DNA of 64,000 nt, taken from NCBI RefSeq assembly GCF_047303325.1, contig NZ_JBKBEX010000007.1, forward strand, positions 1 through 64,000. Direction: 5' to 3'. Numbering within the stretch: the first letter of the stretch is position 1; the number at the start of each line of letters is the position of its first letter. The notes under the pieces were generated by a model. That model saw only the letters and a program-made list of their open reading frames with translations, had not been told where the DNA came from and did not search any database. The DNA is from Polaromonas sp047303325 (GTDB lineage Bacteria; Pseudomonadota; Gammaproteobacteria; Burkholderiales; Burkholderiaceae_C). The position numbers and the translations under genes are program-made. This document shows, one piece after another, positions 1 through 7,627 of the stretch.

Positions 1-185
1 GGCGTGATGAAACGCTATGTATACAGACGAAATGCCGGCCGAGGCGGCCGGTGTCAGGAATGACAGTGACTAATTGGGCCGCGGCCGGGCTGTGGTGTGT
101 TTGTCACGCGCGTAACCGCGAGGGGCGATGCCGGTTTTGGTGCACCCTAAGCCATTGGTTTGCCCACCGCCCGCGGCATGAAGAA
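1..185. other. Left-edge non-coding stretch with one hairpin
   Basis: I find no supportable gene here. Bases 35-51 form a perfect 6-bp GC stem (CCGGCC / GGCCGG) around a 5-base loop, with no T-run after it, so it is not a convincing terminator. The long plus-strand frame that starts here runs antisense through the EVE-domain gene and looks like a shadow. Confidence 0.4.
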
Positions 186-647
186 CTAAGGCTTAGCGCC
201 CACAATCGCCTTCCAGTGTTTGGGCTCCACCGGCGTGATCGACAGCCGGTTGCCCTTGCGCAGGATGATGAGGTCCTCGAGCTCGGGCCGCGCGCGCAGC
301 TCGGGCAGCGTGATGTTGGGAATCTTCTTCACGACCTGCACATCCACCAGCAACCAGCGTGGCTCCTCGCGTTTGGACTTGGGGTCGTAGTAGGGCGACT
401 TGGCATCGAACTGCGTAGGGTCAGGGTAGGCCGTGGACGCCACCCGCGCGATGCCCACAATGCCGGGCTTGGCGCAGCTCGAGTGATAAAACAGCACACC
501 ATCCCCGACCTTCATCCCGTCACGCATGAAGTTGCGCGCCTGGTAGTTGCGAACGCCTACCCAGGGCACCGTCGAGTTTTTCGCCGCGAGCGCGTCATCG
601 ACCGAGCATTCTTCGGGTTCGGATTTCATGAGCCAGTAGCTTGTCAT
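186..647 (-). CDS. EVE domain-containing protein (THYN1-like)
   Basis: This is a 153-residue soluble protein made of a single EVE domain, a PUA-like fold related to YTH domains and thought to bind modified bases in nucleic acid. The hallmarks are YWLMKSEP near residues 4-11, GVRNYQARN near 31-39, VLFYHSSC near 51-58 and GIVGIARV near 62-69, in the usual order and at the usual family length. The frame stays open upstream to 821, but homology begins at the methionine at 647, immediately before the TSYWLMKSEP motif, so I start it there. It stands alone, and the next gene on its upstream side is divergent. The modified base it recognises cannot be read from the sequence. Confidence 0.88.
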   Translation of the reverse strand: MTSYWLMKSEPEECSVDDALAAKNSTVPWVGVRNYQARNFMRDGMKVGDGVLFYHSSCAKPGIVGIARVASTAYPDPTQFDAKSPYYDPKSKREEPRWLLVDVQVVKKIPNITLPELRARPELEDLIILRKGNRLSITPVEPKHWKAIVGAKP

Positions 648-814
648 GGGGTGGCCTTGATGGGTGATTGAAAATCGACTGTATGGCCTGTGCTCGTTCA
701 TACTGAGGAGGCGGCAATCACACCGTCCGTCTAGAATTGATCGGCGAGATTTGATCCCCATTTTATCGAGCTGAACGAAACTTAGAATCGACGATAAGTC
801 TTTTAGTAACAAGC

Positions 815-1243
815 ATGCCACGTCACTCGTCTCCGCGGCTCATAGCCATCACGCTTCTCGCTGCGGCAGGTATGTTCGCTTGCATTTGGCTGTTCATCGC
901 GGTTGGCTATTGGCAAAAAGGCGTATCGGCCGATACCATGTTGCTGCTCCAAATCTCTCGCGAGACGCCCGAGTGGCAAGCATCGCGTTGGGCCATAGCA
1001 TTCCCTCTTGTCGCTGTTGGTCTTGCTGCCGTCTACCGGTGGTCCCCTCTAGCGAAGGTCCGCAGCGGAGCCGCATTACTCGCTGCTGTGGCGGCATGTA
1101 TCTGGGCCGCCGGCTTCAACCTAGTTCATCCGGTGCTCATGTTCGCATCGGCTGTCCCGGTGGTTCTGGCGGTCCATCATTTCATCGTCGCCGTCCGCGC
1201 CAACACAAGGGCTGGCGTCGAGGAAACCTCCAGTGAGGCCTAA
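815..1243 (+). CDS. Small hypothetical membrane protein, possibly a gene-cassette product
   Basis: I do not recognise this 142-residue protein. It has about four hydrophobic stretches (near residues 10-32, 59-74, 82-101 and 104-126), separated by short charged loops, so it is probably an inner-membrane protein. Base composition is lower in GC than the core genes of the window. The TAA stop lies inside a GCCTAAC motif that begins an attC-like sequence (1238-1267), the arrangement expected for an integron cassette gene. The start at 815 is the first ATG in frame. A smaller overlapping frame at 880-1236 is less convincing because it encodes no coherent hydrophobic pattern. Confidence 0.55.
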   Translation: MPRHSSPRLIAITLLAAAGMFACIWLFIAVGYWQKGVSADTMLLLQISRETPEWQASRWAIAFPLVAVGLAAVYRWSPLAKVRSGAALLAAVAACIWAAGFNLVHPVLMFASAVPVVLAVHHFIVAVRANTRAGVEETSSEA

Positions 1244-1267
1244 CCCTCCATCGAGCGGACGTTAGAC
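1238..1267 (+). repeat. Short attC-like sequence (possible cassette recombination site remnant)
   Basis: GCCTAAC at 1238-1244 is matched by GTTAGAC at 1261-1267, the two core-site consensus halves of an integron attC. Between them lies TCGAGCGGAC, like the left inner arm of many attC sites. At 30 bp it is much shorter than a functional site, so it would be an internally deleted remnant. The next gene starts 4 bases after the right core, as cassette genes often do. Chance similarity cannot be excluded. Confidence 0.4.
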
Positions 1268-1271
1268 CGCG

Positions 1272-1742
1272 ATGCGTTGCTTGATTCTTGTCGAAGACAC
1301 CTTCCAAGTCACCGGGATAGGTCTTGTCGTAGTGCCCGGCCCACTCCGAGAGGAAGTAGCGGGTATCGGAAGTCTCCCGGTCGAACTTCGGAAGCCTTCG
1401 GGAGAGCGAGTGCAAGCCAGGTTGGCCCTCACTCATACGCCTCAGTCTCCTCCCGCACCCCCTGAACTTGCCAAACGATGGACCTCCACACTGCACGGCG
1501 TGCGAAAGGATGATGTTCCGATTGGCACAGAAGTGTGGGAACTGGAAGAGTCCGAAAGCTCAAGACTCTTGGCCGAGGATCGTGCAATCTTCTTCAAGGC
1601 GAGCGAAGAGGCAGGCGGTGGCGGATCGTCAAAAGTTCGTTGCGATATGTGTGGATCACCGATCACATTTCGATGGCAGGGGTCAGTTGGGTTCCATTCC
1701 TGCGAGTGCGGGAAGTTCTCCGGCATGCTGAGGGGTCTCTGA
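1272..1742 (+). CDS. Hypothetical protein with a translation-factor-like beta barrel start and a C-terminal Cys cluster
   Basis: This 156-residue protein of unknown function begins with a segment (residues 5-55, VEDTFQVTGIGLVVVPGPL onwards) that resembles the beta-barrel domain 2 of translation GTPases in spacing of Val and Gly. The middle is polar. The last 35 residues contain CDMC and, about 18 residues later, CEC: a four-cysteine set that could bind zinc. It is preceded by one attC-like sequence and followed by another (1756-1845), so it may be a cassette gene. Competing frames in this interval lack the cysteine pattern. Function cannot be assigned. Confidence 0.5.
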   Translation: MRCLILVEDTFQVTGIGLVVVPGPLREEVAGIGSLPVELRKPSGERVQARLALTHTPQSPPAPPELAKRWTSTLHGVRKDDVPIGTEVWELEESESSRLLAEDRAIFFKASEEAGGGGSSKVRCDMCGSPITFRWQGSVGFHSCECGKFSGMLRGL

Positions 1743-1755
1743 CGGTGAGCGTGCG

Positions 1756-1845
1756 GCCTACCCAGCTAGTCGACACGGACGCTCAAGGGCATCCTGCCGC
1801 TGCGCGGCATCCTATCCTTGGTCGCCGGTCACAAACACATTAGGC
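1756..1845 (+). repeat. attC-like imperfect palindrome, 90 bp
   Basis: GCCTACC at 1756-1762 and ATTAGGC at 1839-1845 resemble the outer core sites of an attC. GTCGACACGGAC follows the left core, and the centre holds a stem in which CAAGG pairs with CCTTG and GCCGC with GCGGC. Length and layout fit an attC, but both cores deviate from consensus and the inner arms pair imperfectly, so the site is probably decayed. It lies just after one small ORF and 13 bases before the next. Confidence 0.45.
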
Positions 1846-1858
1846 AGCTCATTCATTC

Positions 1859-2350
1859 ATGGCCGTCAAAATCAAATTCCTGAGCGTCGTTGTACCAATC
1901 GAGAACATCAACAAGAGCTCTATCGAGGAAGGACTTTCCGGCCTGCTTAAGCAATTCGGTGGTGGTCGCGGAAAGTCCTTCTGGCTCGATGATCACCTCT
2001 ATGTCGAGTTCGCAATGAGCCCGATCGATGTCCAGGCATCGGTCGAAAAGTGGGAGTCTCTTGGCCTAACCCCTCGCATCGAAGAAGGCGGTCAGCGGAT
2101 GTGGCAAGACCTTTGCGTTGTTGACTTCTACCAAGGTCCCACTCTGCCGTGCAGATGGCTGACGTTTGACCCAAATGCGCACATGGCGTGGAAGAGTGGT
2201 GCCGCTCCCGGAGCTATCGTCGGTCCGGACTCAGAAGGAGATCAGACTCCATTGTTCATACCATCAGAGAAGATGGCTGAAATGGCGAGATTTGCGACCT
2301 CCGGCTTGGATGGGAACGTTGAGGCAAAGCCATGGTGGAAGTTTTGGTAG
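1859..2350 (+). CDS. Hypothetical protein, possibly a gene-cassette product
   Basis: I do not recognise this 163-residue soluble protein. It has no signal peptide or membrane segment. A mixed alpha/beta pattern fills the first 110 residues (IKFLSVVVPIENI, a helix, then LYVEFAMSPIDV), with WLTFDPNAHMAWKSG in the middle and a tryptophan-rich end, KPWWKFW. The calm coding pattern, an ATG 13 bases after an attC-like site and another attC-like half-site after the stop suggest the third of three cassette-like genes in a row. Composition is closer to its two neighbours than to the downstream core genes. Confidence 0.6.
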   Translation: MAVKIKFLSVVVPIENINKSSIEEGLSGLLKQFGGGRGKSFWLDDHLYVEFAMSPIDVQASVEKWESLGLTPRIEEGGQRMWQDLCVVDFYQGPTLPCRWLTFDPNAHMAWKSGAAPGAIVGPDSEGDQTPLFIPSEKMAEMARFATSGLDGNVEAKPWWKFW

Positions 2351-2570
2351 ACCATATGCCAATACAGTCGTTCGAGCGGATCCACAACGGCGCTCCACGC
2401 TTTCTCGCTTCGGTCCATTGGACGCAGTGCAATGCCAACCAGAGCGGCAGGTGCCAGACGTCCTGAGCTGGATTGCCACCGTGGATGTGAGCAGCGGATG
2501 TCGCGCAAAAACTCAGGGACGTAGGGTGGCCCTCCCGGTACATCAGGGCGCTGATGACCCTATTGCAACC
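2351..2570 (+). other. Gene-free spacer with a possible attC left half
   Basis: After the stop, bases 2357-2385 read like the left half of an attC (GCCAATAC then TCGTTCGAGCGGA). No matching right arm with GTTAGGC is visible; CCATTGGAC near 2414-2422 is the nearest. The rest, up to the convergent hydrolase gene, holds nothing I can identify. Small frames here are poor and overlap each other on both strands. Confidence 0.3.
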
Positions 2571-3245
2571 CTAGCGCTTCGCCATCCACGCGACCATGGT
2601 GTCGCACAGTTCCTCGCGCACCTGCGCATCGGTGCGGCCTGAACGCACCAGCACATGGAAGGCGTGGTCGGCGCCCTCCACGACATGCAGGCTTGCCTTG
2701 TTGCCGAGCTTTGCCGTGGTCTGCGTGATCAGGTCCAGGTCCGCGAGGCTGTCGCGCGTGCCTTGCAGAAAAAGCATGGGCAGCTTGACGCCCGCCAGGT
2801 GCACGGCGCGTTCGGTGGACGGCTCGCCGGCCGGGTGCAGTGGAAAGCCCAGCAGCACAAGGCCCTTCAGCCCGGGCAAGGGCTCAGCCGCCTGCGCCTG
2901 CGTGCTCATGCGCCCACCGTAAGACTTGCCACCGGCAAACAGCGGCACACCCGGCATATGCCGCGCCGCTTCAGCCACCGCCGCCCGAACCGCCGCATGC
3001 GCGACGGCGGGGGAGTCCGGGCGTTTAGCACCTTGTTCCATGAATGGAAAATTGAAGCGCAAGCTGGCGATGCCGCGTTCCGCGAGACCCAGAGCCATCG
3101 CCTCCATGAAGGCGTGCTTCATGCCCGCGCCTGCGCCGTGGGCAAACACATAACAAGCCTTGGCGCCGGCGGGCGCCTGCAGCAGGCCGGAAGTGCTACC
3201 ACCGGAGGGGAGCGCAATGGCCAGTGAAATGGGGCGTGTCGGCAT
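2571..3245 (-). CDS. Alpha/beta hydrolase, KANL3/Tex30-type
   Basis: This 224-residue cytoplasmic alpha/beta hydrolase has the full fold order: an oxyanion region at FAHGAGAGM, the nucleophile elbow GGKSYGGR near residue 107, an acid at GTRDSLAD and a histidine at GADHAFH. The spacing matches the small dienelactone-hydrolase-like group that includes mammalian Tex30/KANL3 and many bacterial uncharacterised members. Substrate is unknown. The start is the ATG at 3245; a TTG codon directly before it is a less likely alternative. It lies at the head of a minus-strand group of small genes, with no sign of an operon partner that would reveal its role. Confidence 0.82.
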   Translation of the reverse strand: MPTRPISLAIALPSGGSTSGLLQAPAGAKACYVFAHGAGAGMKHAFMEAMALGLAERGIASLRFNFPFMEQGAKRPDSPAVAHAAVRAAVAEAARHMPGVPLFAGGKSYGGRMSTQAQAAEPLPGLKGLVLLGFPLHPAGEPSTERAVHLAGVKLPMLFLQGTRDSLADLDLITQTTAKLGNKASLHVVEGADHAFHVLVRSGRTDAQVREELCDTMVAWMAKR

Positions 3246-3278
3246 CAAGGGGAAGCGTGCGGGGTGGTGCCGCCCCGG

Positions 3279-3524
3279 TCAGTGCGCCAGGTCGGCCACC
3301 AGCTTGTTGGCTGCCTGAACAGCCTCCTCGCGCGTGGGCCAGGTCCTGTCGCTGTCGTGCAAGGGCGGCAGCGATTCAACATGGACAACGTCGATGTACC
3401 AGGGGCCGTCAGGGAAGTGGCACAGCCTGGCCATGTAGTTGCGGCCGTTTGCGACGCCGGGGACGTATTCCTCGATCGGTTCTGGTTCTTCTTCTGGTAC
3501 TTCTTCTGGTATTTCTGGGTTCAT
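3279..3524 (-). CDS. Small hypothetical acidic protein
   Basis: This 81-residue protein starts with a proline/glutamate-rich low-complexity stretch (residues 3-18, EIPEEVPEEEPEPIEE). A compact C-terminal part contains ARLCHFPDGPWYIDVVHVESLPPL and a predicted helix (TREEAVQAANKLVADL). I do not recognise the family. It sits 33 bases downstream of the alpha/beta hydrolase start, on the same strand. The disordered acidic head suggests a binding role, but nothing in the sequence identifies a partner. An overlapping plus-strand frame covers the same bases and is judged a shadow. Confidence 0.5.
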   Translation of the reverse strand: MNPEIPEEVPEEEPEPIEEYVPGVANGRNYMARLCHFPDGPWYIDVVHVESLPPLHDSDRTWPTREEAVQAANKLVADLAH

Positions 3525-3563
3525 CGTTTTTTTCCAAATCCTGATTATCTGTAAGCCATCCAG

Positions 3564-3773
3564 CTAATCCTTGATGTCCACCTTGAGCGCCGCGAGCTTT
3601 TTGGCGTAAGCATCCCTGCGTTTGGCCGCTTTTTCCGCAGTCTCGACGGCCATCTGAATCGCCTTGGGGCCTTTTGCGGCAACCGTTTTGATCAATCCGA
3701 ATTTGTGGGCGGCCTCTGCCTGCGCCTTCCTGTAAGTGGCGATGAGTTCGGCGTGGGCAATGGATGAATTCAC
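3564..3773 (-). CDS. Small hypothetical helical protein, Ala/Lys-rich
   Basis: This 69-residue protein is predicted to be almost entirely helical and rich in Ala and Lys, with no signal peptide or membrane segment (for example ELIATYRKAQAEAAHKFG and TAEKAAKRRDAYAKKL). Its length and composition recall small phasin-like or nucleoid-type proteins, but I see no diagnostic motif. It lies between a second small gene and a decayed enzyme fragment, in a patch that looks rearranged. Function is unknown. Confidence 0.5.
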   Translation of the reverse strand: MNSSIAHAELIATYRKAQAEAAHKFGLIKTVAAKGPKAIQMAVETAEKAAKRRDAYAKKLAALKVDIKD

Positions 3774-3825
3774 GGAGTACCTCTTTACTGCTTACCTGCA
3801 CCTAAGGTTCAAAGCGCAACTCTAC

Positions 3826-3957
3826 CGCGCCGCCCCGTTACCTCGCCATGCACCTTCCAGCCGGCAATGGGGCCTATGGCCGCGAGCATCGCGTCCTGGA
3901 TGGCGTAGGCGCCAGCGCGGTCGGCAGGGGCACAACTTGGCAGGATCAGTGAGTCTT
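3826..3957 (-). pseudogene. Fragment of a 2-keto-4-pentenoate hydratase-type gene
   Basis: Read on the minus strand, this stretch encodes ADRAGAYAIQDAMLAAIGP followed by IAGWKV. This matches the conserved N-terminal segment of 2-keto-4-pentenoate / 2-oxohept-3-ene-dioate hydratases (fumarylacetoacetate hydrolase superfamily), where an AYAxQDA helix is followed by GWKVG. After the equivalent of GWKV the similarity stops and the frame ends about 15 codons later. No other part of the roughly 250-residue enzyme is nearby, so it is a relic left by deletion. It abuts the 3' end of the HEAT-repeat gene. Confidence 0.6.
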
Positions 3958-5577
3958 TGCCTTTATGGCGTCCAGTGCTTCCTGTGCGGCGGCGCGGCAA
4001 CCGGAGTCATCATCGCCCAGCAAAAGCTCCAGGGCCGGCACTGCCGTGATGGCAAGCGGGCCCAACCCGCCGAGTGCGCTTGCCGCCGCAGAGCGGGGAT
4101 ACCTGACGTCCGCACTTTCGATGATGTGTACCAGGCGCGGAATGGCCTGCGGGTCAGCCGCCGTTCGCGCCAGGGCGATTGCGCAGGCGGTCGACAGCAC
4201 GTCGCCAGCTGTTTGCAAACCTTTGAGTAGCTGCGGCGCGGCGGAAACGGCAGCAGGCCCCATTTCTCCCAATGAAAAAGCAGCCCACGCCGCACGCGGG
4301 TCGTCTTGCGCCTGCACAAGCGTGAGGAGCTGTGGAATCGCAGGCGCACCCACACGCGCCAGCGCCCGGCCGGCGGCGGACCGGACAATCGGGCTTTGAT
4401 GGCCGAGGGCTGCCAGCAAAGCCTCCATGACTGGAGGGTCGGCCGAGGCAATGGCTCCCAATGCGTCGGTCGCAGCCCATTGCAAATCCCAGTAGTCTTC
4501 GTTTTGCATCGCCTCGATGAGCTTGGGAAGAAGGGGGGCGGCTGCCGGTCCCAGTTCGCAAACGACGTCGCAAACAGACTCTTCGTAGTCGTCAAAAACC
4601 CGAGCGAGCGCGGGCAGCGACTCGCTGACGCGCCTGTCAATTTTCCACAAGGCTTTCGACGCGGGCACAACGCACTCGTCAATACTGAGTGCGCTAACAA
4701 GAGCGGCTATGGCATCCAGCGGCGCTGGGTGGATCACGCTCAAAATTTCGCAAACTTGTGATGCCGAGGCGCTATCGCGGCCCAGCCATTGACAAAGATA
4801 TTCCGTCTGGGCCGACAAATCTATCTGGGGCGCCAGCCGCGTCAACTGCGACAGGACTGCATGCAACACCCTTTGGGCGGGGTCTTGTTTCAATAGGCCA
4901 AGCAGCACATCAGCGTGTTCCGCAGCTGCGAGGCCCAAAGATTCGACAACGTAAAGCGCGGACCAGCGCGTATCCTCGTCGACGTCATCCAGCGCAGAGA
5001 AGATGAGCGGACTATGGCGGTGTAGCGCTGAGCGGTCGTCCATGCGCTTTGCGATATTGCCGAGGGCATGGAGCGCGGAACGGCGATCCGAGGTGATCCC
5101 GAACTCCACCAGTTGAAAGAGGGATTCGACGGTCCGGCTGTCGCAATCGTGGACGAGGCCTAAAGCCCAGGCTGCGCGTGAGCGAACATTCTCCGCGGGG
5201 TCTTTCAGCAAGCGCCGAAGTGAATCGCTGGCAGGGCGGGCTTCATCGCCGATATTGCCGATCGCCCATGCAGCGCGTTCCCGAACCTGCGAGTCGGCGC
5301 TGAGAAGGCAGTCAATGAGCGGCTCGACGCTTTGAGATTTGCAATAGCCAAGCGCCCAGAGTGCGCTTTCCGCCGTCTTGCGATCGCTATCGCCCAGGCG
5401 TTCGATTAACACGGGGACAGCCGCGGCGGCTTTTGGGCCCACTTTGAACGCCAGGTCATAGAGGGCCTCAACCGCTTCCCGCTTTTCGTCCGCGCTATGG
5501 CTTCCAGCTTTGACGACAAGTTTGTCGACTATTGTGGGCAACTCTTTGTCATCTGGCGGTGGATCGTTCCAGTTCAT
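3946..5577 (-). CDS. HEAT-repeat protein
   Basis: This 543-residue protein is built of tandem alpha-helical HEAT/PBS-lyase-type repeats of about 30-40 residues across nearly its whole length, for example DRKTAESALWALGYC, SQVRERAAWAIGNIGDEA, ENVRSRAAWALGLV and SPIVRSAAGRALARVG. Such solenoids serve as protein-binding scaffolds; I see no catalytic motif, signal peptide or membrane segment. The frame is open to 5784, but the repeat protein begins at MNWNDPPPDDKEL (5577); upstream codons overlap the cytosine deaminase gene out of frame. Composition is less GC-rich than the adjacent deaminase gene, and the gene sits in an accessory patch. Partner and function are unknown. Confidence 0.8.
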   Translation of the reverse strand: MNWNDPPPDDKELPTIVDKLVVKAGSHSADEKREAVEALYDLAFKVGPKAAAAVPVLIERLGDSDRKTAESALWALGYCKSQSVEPLIDCLLSADSQVRERAAWAIGNIGDEARPASDSLRRLLKDPAENVRSRAAWALGLVHDCDSRTVESLFQLVEFGITSDRRSALHALGNIAKRMDDRSALHRHSPLIFSALDDVDEDTRWSALYVVESLGLAAAEHADVLLGLLKQDPAQRVLHAVLSQLTRLAPQIDLSAQTEYLCQWLGRDSASASQVCEILSVIHPAPLDAIAALVSALSIDECVVPASKALWKIDRRVSESLPALARVFDDYEESVCDVVCELGPAAAPLLPKLIEAMQNEDYWDLQWAATDALGAIASADPPVMEALLAALGHQSPIVRSAAGRALARVGAPAIPQLLTLVQAQDDPRAAWAAFSLGEMGPAAVSAAPQLLKGLQTAGDVLSTACAIALARTAADPQAIPRLVHIIESADVRYPRSAAASALGGLGPLAITAVPALELLLGDDDSGCRAAAQEALDAIKAKTH

Positions 5578-5597
5578 TGAAGTCCTGCTGGAAGGGC

Positions 5598-6884
5598 TTA
5601 ACGGCCTGGGGCTGCTTGCCGGAAATCCGTGCTTGAAGGCCGCCCTGGCATCTGCAGCTGGGTGGCGACTTCGGGCGTTTCGGCCAGCCGCTGGCCCCTC
5701 TTCCAGACCTGCAGCCGGGTTGCCCGCAAACGGATCGCCTCTACCGTATCCCGCGCCTGCAGCAGCACAAAACTCGCATCGCAACCCACCTCCAGCCCAT
5801 AGCCCGGCAGGTGCATGACCTTGGCGGCATTGACCGTCACCGCGTCAAAACACTGGCGTATGCCTTTCTGGCTGGTCATCTGCGCGACGTGCAGGCCCAT
5901 GTGGGCGACTTCGAGCATGTCGCCTGAGCCCATGCCGTACCAGGGGTCCATCACGCAGTCGTGGCCGAAGGCGACATTCACGCCGGCCGCCATGAGTTCG
6001 GGTACGCGGGTCATGCCGCGGCGTTTGGGGTAGCTGTCGTGGCGGCCCTGGAGCGTGATGTTGATCAGCGGGTTGGCGATGACGCTGACGCCGGACTCGG
6101 CGATCAGGGGCAGCAGCTTGGAGACGTAGTAGTTGTCCATGCTGTGCATGGAGGTGCAGTGGCTGCCGTTGACCCGGCCCTGCAGGCCCAGGCGCTGCGC
6201 CTCAAACGCCAGGGTTTCGATATGGCGCGATAGCGGGTCGTCGGATTCGTCGCAGTGCATGTCGACCAGCAGGCCGCGTTCGGCGGCGATCTCGCAGAGC
6301 AGCTTGACGCTGGCGGCGCCGTCGGCCATGGTGCGCTCAAAGTGCGGGATACCGCCCACTACCTCCACGCCTTTGTCCAGCGCGCGTTTGAGGTTGTCGA
6401 CACCGCCTTTTGTGCGCAGCACGCCGTCCTGCGGGAAGGCGACGAGTTGCAAGTCTATATAAGGCGCGACCTGTTTTTTGACTTCGAGCAACGCATCGAC
6501 GGCCAGCAGGCTGGCGTCGCTGGTATCCACGTGGCTGCGTATGGCCAGCAGGCCCTTGGCCACGGCCCAGTCGCAGTAGGCGAGGGCGCGTCGGATGAGA
6601 GCCTCGGACGTCAGCAGCGGTTTGAGCTCGCCCCACAGCGCAATGCCTTCAAGCAGGGTGCCGCTTTCATTGACGCGCGGCAGGCCGTAGCTCAGCGTGG
6701 CGTCCATGTGGAAGTGGGGGTCTACAAAGGGCGGGCTTAGAAGATAGCCGCCGGCGTCGACTGTTTCGCGGGCCGGTGCCTGCAGGCCGGCTTCCACGGC
6801 GGTGATCTTGCCGTTTTGCACGGCAATGGAGATACCGGTGCGGCCGTCGGGCAGCGCGGCGTTGGTGATGAGCAGGTCTAGCAT
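5598..6884 (-). CDS. codA: Cytosine deaminase (amidohydrolase family)
   Basis: This 428-residue cytoplasmic metalloenzyme is expected to convert cytosine to uracil and ammonia. The metal and catalytic residues line up with the E. coli enzyme: the HFH pair (about 57 and 59), H210 and E213 in DMHCDESDDP, H242 in NGSHCTSMHS and D309 in FGHDCVMDPW. Length is essentially the family norm. It is the last gene of the minus-strand nucleobase block, just after an acetyltransferase gene, and would feed uracil to the phosphoribosyltransferase encoded about 8 kb upstream in the same direction. Related deaminases act on isoguanine or creatinine, so the substrate is inferred from sequence and context. Confidence 0.85.
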   Translation of the reverse strand: MLDLLITNAALPDGRTGISIAVQNGKITAVEAGLQAPARETVDAGGYLLSPPFVDPHFHMDATLSYGLPRVNESGTLLEGIALWGELKPLLTSEALIRRALAYCDWAVAKGLLAIRSHVDTSDASLLAVDALLEVKKQVAPYIDLQLVAFPQDGVLRTKGGVDNLKRALDKGVEVVGGIPHFERTMADGAASVKLLCEIAAERGLLVDMHCDESDDPLSRHIETLAFEAQRLGLQGRVNGSHCTSMHSMDNYYVSKLLPLIAESGVSVIANPLINITLQGRHDSYPKRRGMTRVPELMAAGVNVAFGHDCVMDPWYGMGSGDMLEVAHMGLHVAQMTSQKGIRQCFDAVTVNAAKVMHLPGYGLEVGCDASFVLLQARDTVEAIRLRATRLQVWKRGQRLAETPEVATQLQMPGRPSSTDFRQAAPGR

Positions 6885-6895
6885 GGCATGGCCTT

Positions 6896-7627
6896 TCAGC
6901 TGCGATTTGGCGCGTCGGCGGACCAGCGCGCGCGGGGCAGGCGGTAGATGCAGCAGCGCCGCTCAGGGTTGCCCTCGGGGTAAGCCCAGTGGTCGAATTC
7001 GTCGGCTGGGCTTTCCTGCATGCCCAGGCGCTGCATGACGGCACGTGATCGGGTGTTGCGCAGGGTCGTCATCGCGACGATCTCTTGCAGGCCCAGGGAC
7101 TCGAAGCCGGCGCGCAAGGACAGGCGTGCCGCCTCGGTGGCCAGGCCCAGGCCCCAGAAGCGCTGCGCCAGCCGCCAGCCCACTTCCACGCAAGGGCCTA
7201 AAGGAAATTTCGGGTCGGGAATATGGAGGCCGGTAAAGCCCGCGAATTGCGGTGCCGCGCCCTCGGCCAGGTAGTCCATGGCCCAGAAGCCCCAGCCGCG
7301 TTCCTCGATCTTGCGGCTCATGCGGTCTATCCAGGCGTCGCTCTGCGCGCGGCTGAGCGGCGCCGGAAAGTGGCGCATGACCTCGGTATCGGCCGTCATG
7401 GCGGCAAAGGGGTCGCGGTCGGCGTCCGTCCAGGGGCGCAGCCGCAGGCGCGGGCTGGCCAGCAAGGCTGGCGCGATGACGGTGGCATTGCCGGGAGCCC
7501 AGGCGATGGGCTCGGCGTCCAGGCCGCCGGCCAGGGCATCCTGCAGGAGCTGGCGTTCGGCCTGTTTGCGGGCGGTTTTTTCATTGAGGAAAGCCGGGTC
7601 TGTGCTTTCTGTTTGGCGGCTGCGCAT
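6896..7627 (-). CDS. GNAT-family N-acetyltransferase (RimJ/RimL-like)
   Basis: This 243-residue protein has a GNAT domain from about residue 58 onward (LRLRPWTDADRDPFAAM), with the acetyl-CoA-binding region around VEVGWRLAQRFWGLGLATEA and a later AMTTLRNTRSRAVMQRLGM segment typical of the RimJ/RimL/Acetyltransf_3 group. The first 55 residues are a charged extension of uncertain value. Its ATG overlaps the stop of the upstream permease gene (TGATG), which supports this start and translational coupling. The substrate is unknown. Its place between a nucleobase importer and cytosine deaminase may be incidental. Confidence 0.8.
   Translation of the reverse strand: MRSRQTESTDPAFLNEKTARKQAERQLLQDALAGGLDAEPIAWAPGNATVIAPALLASPRLRLRPWTDADRDPFAAMTADTEVMRHFPAPLSRAQSDAWIDRMSRKIEERGWGFWAMDYLAEGAAPQFAGFTGLHIPDPKFPLGPCVEVGWRLAQRFWGLGLATEAARLSLRAGFESLGLQEIVAMTTLRNTRSRAVMQRLGMQESPADEFDHWAYPEGNPERRCCIYRLPRARWSADAPNRS

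Noticed and set aside
51..671. Plus-strand 206-codon open frame
   Set aside because: It runs antisense to the well-supported EVE-domain gene and shows no family motif.
880..1236. Alternative 118-codon plus-strand frame over the membrane protein
   Set aside because: No coherent hydrophobic or domain pattern, whereas the 815-1243 frame has four clear spans.
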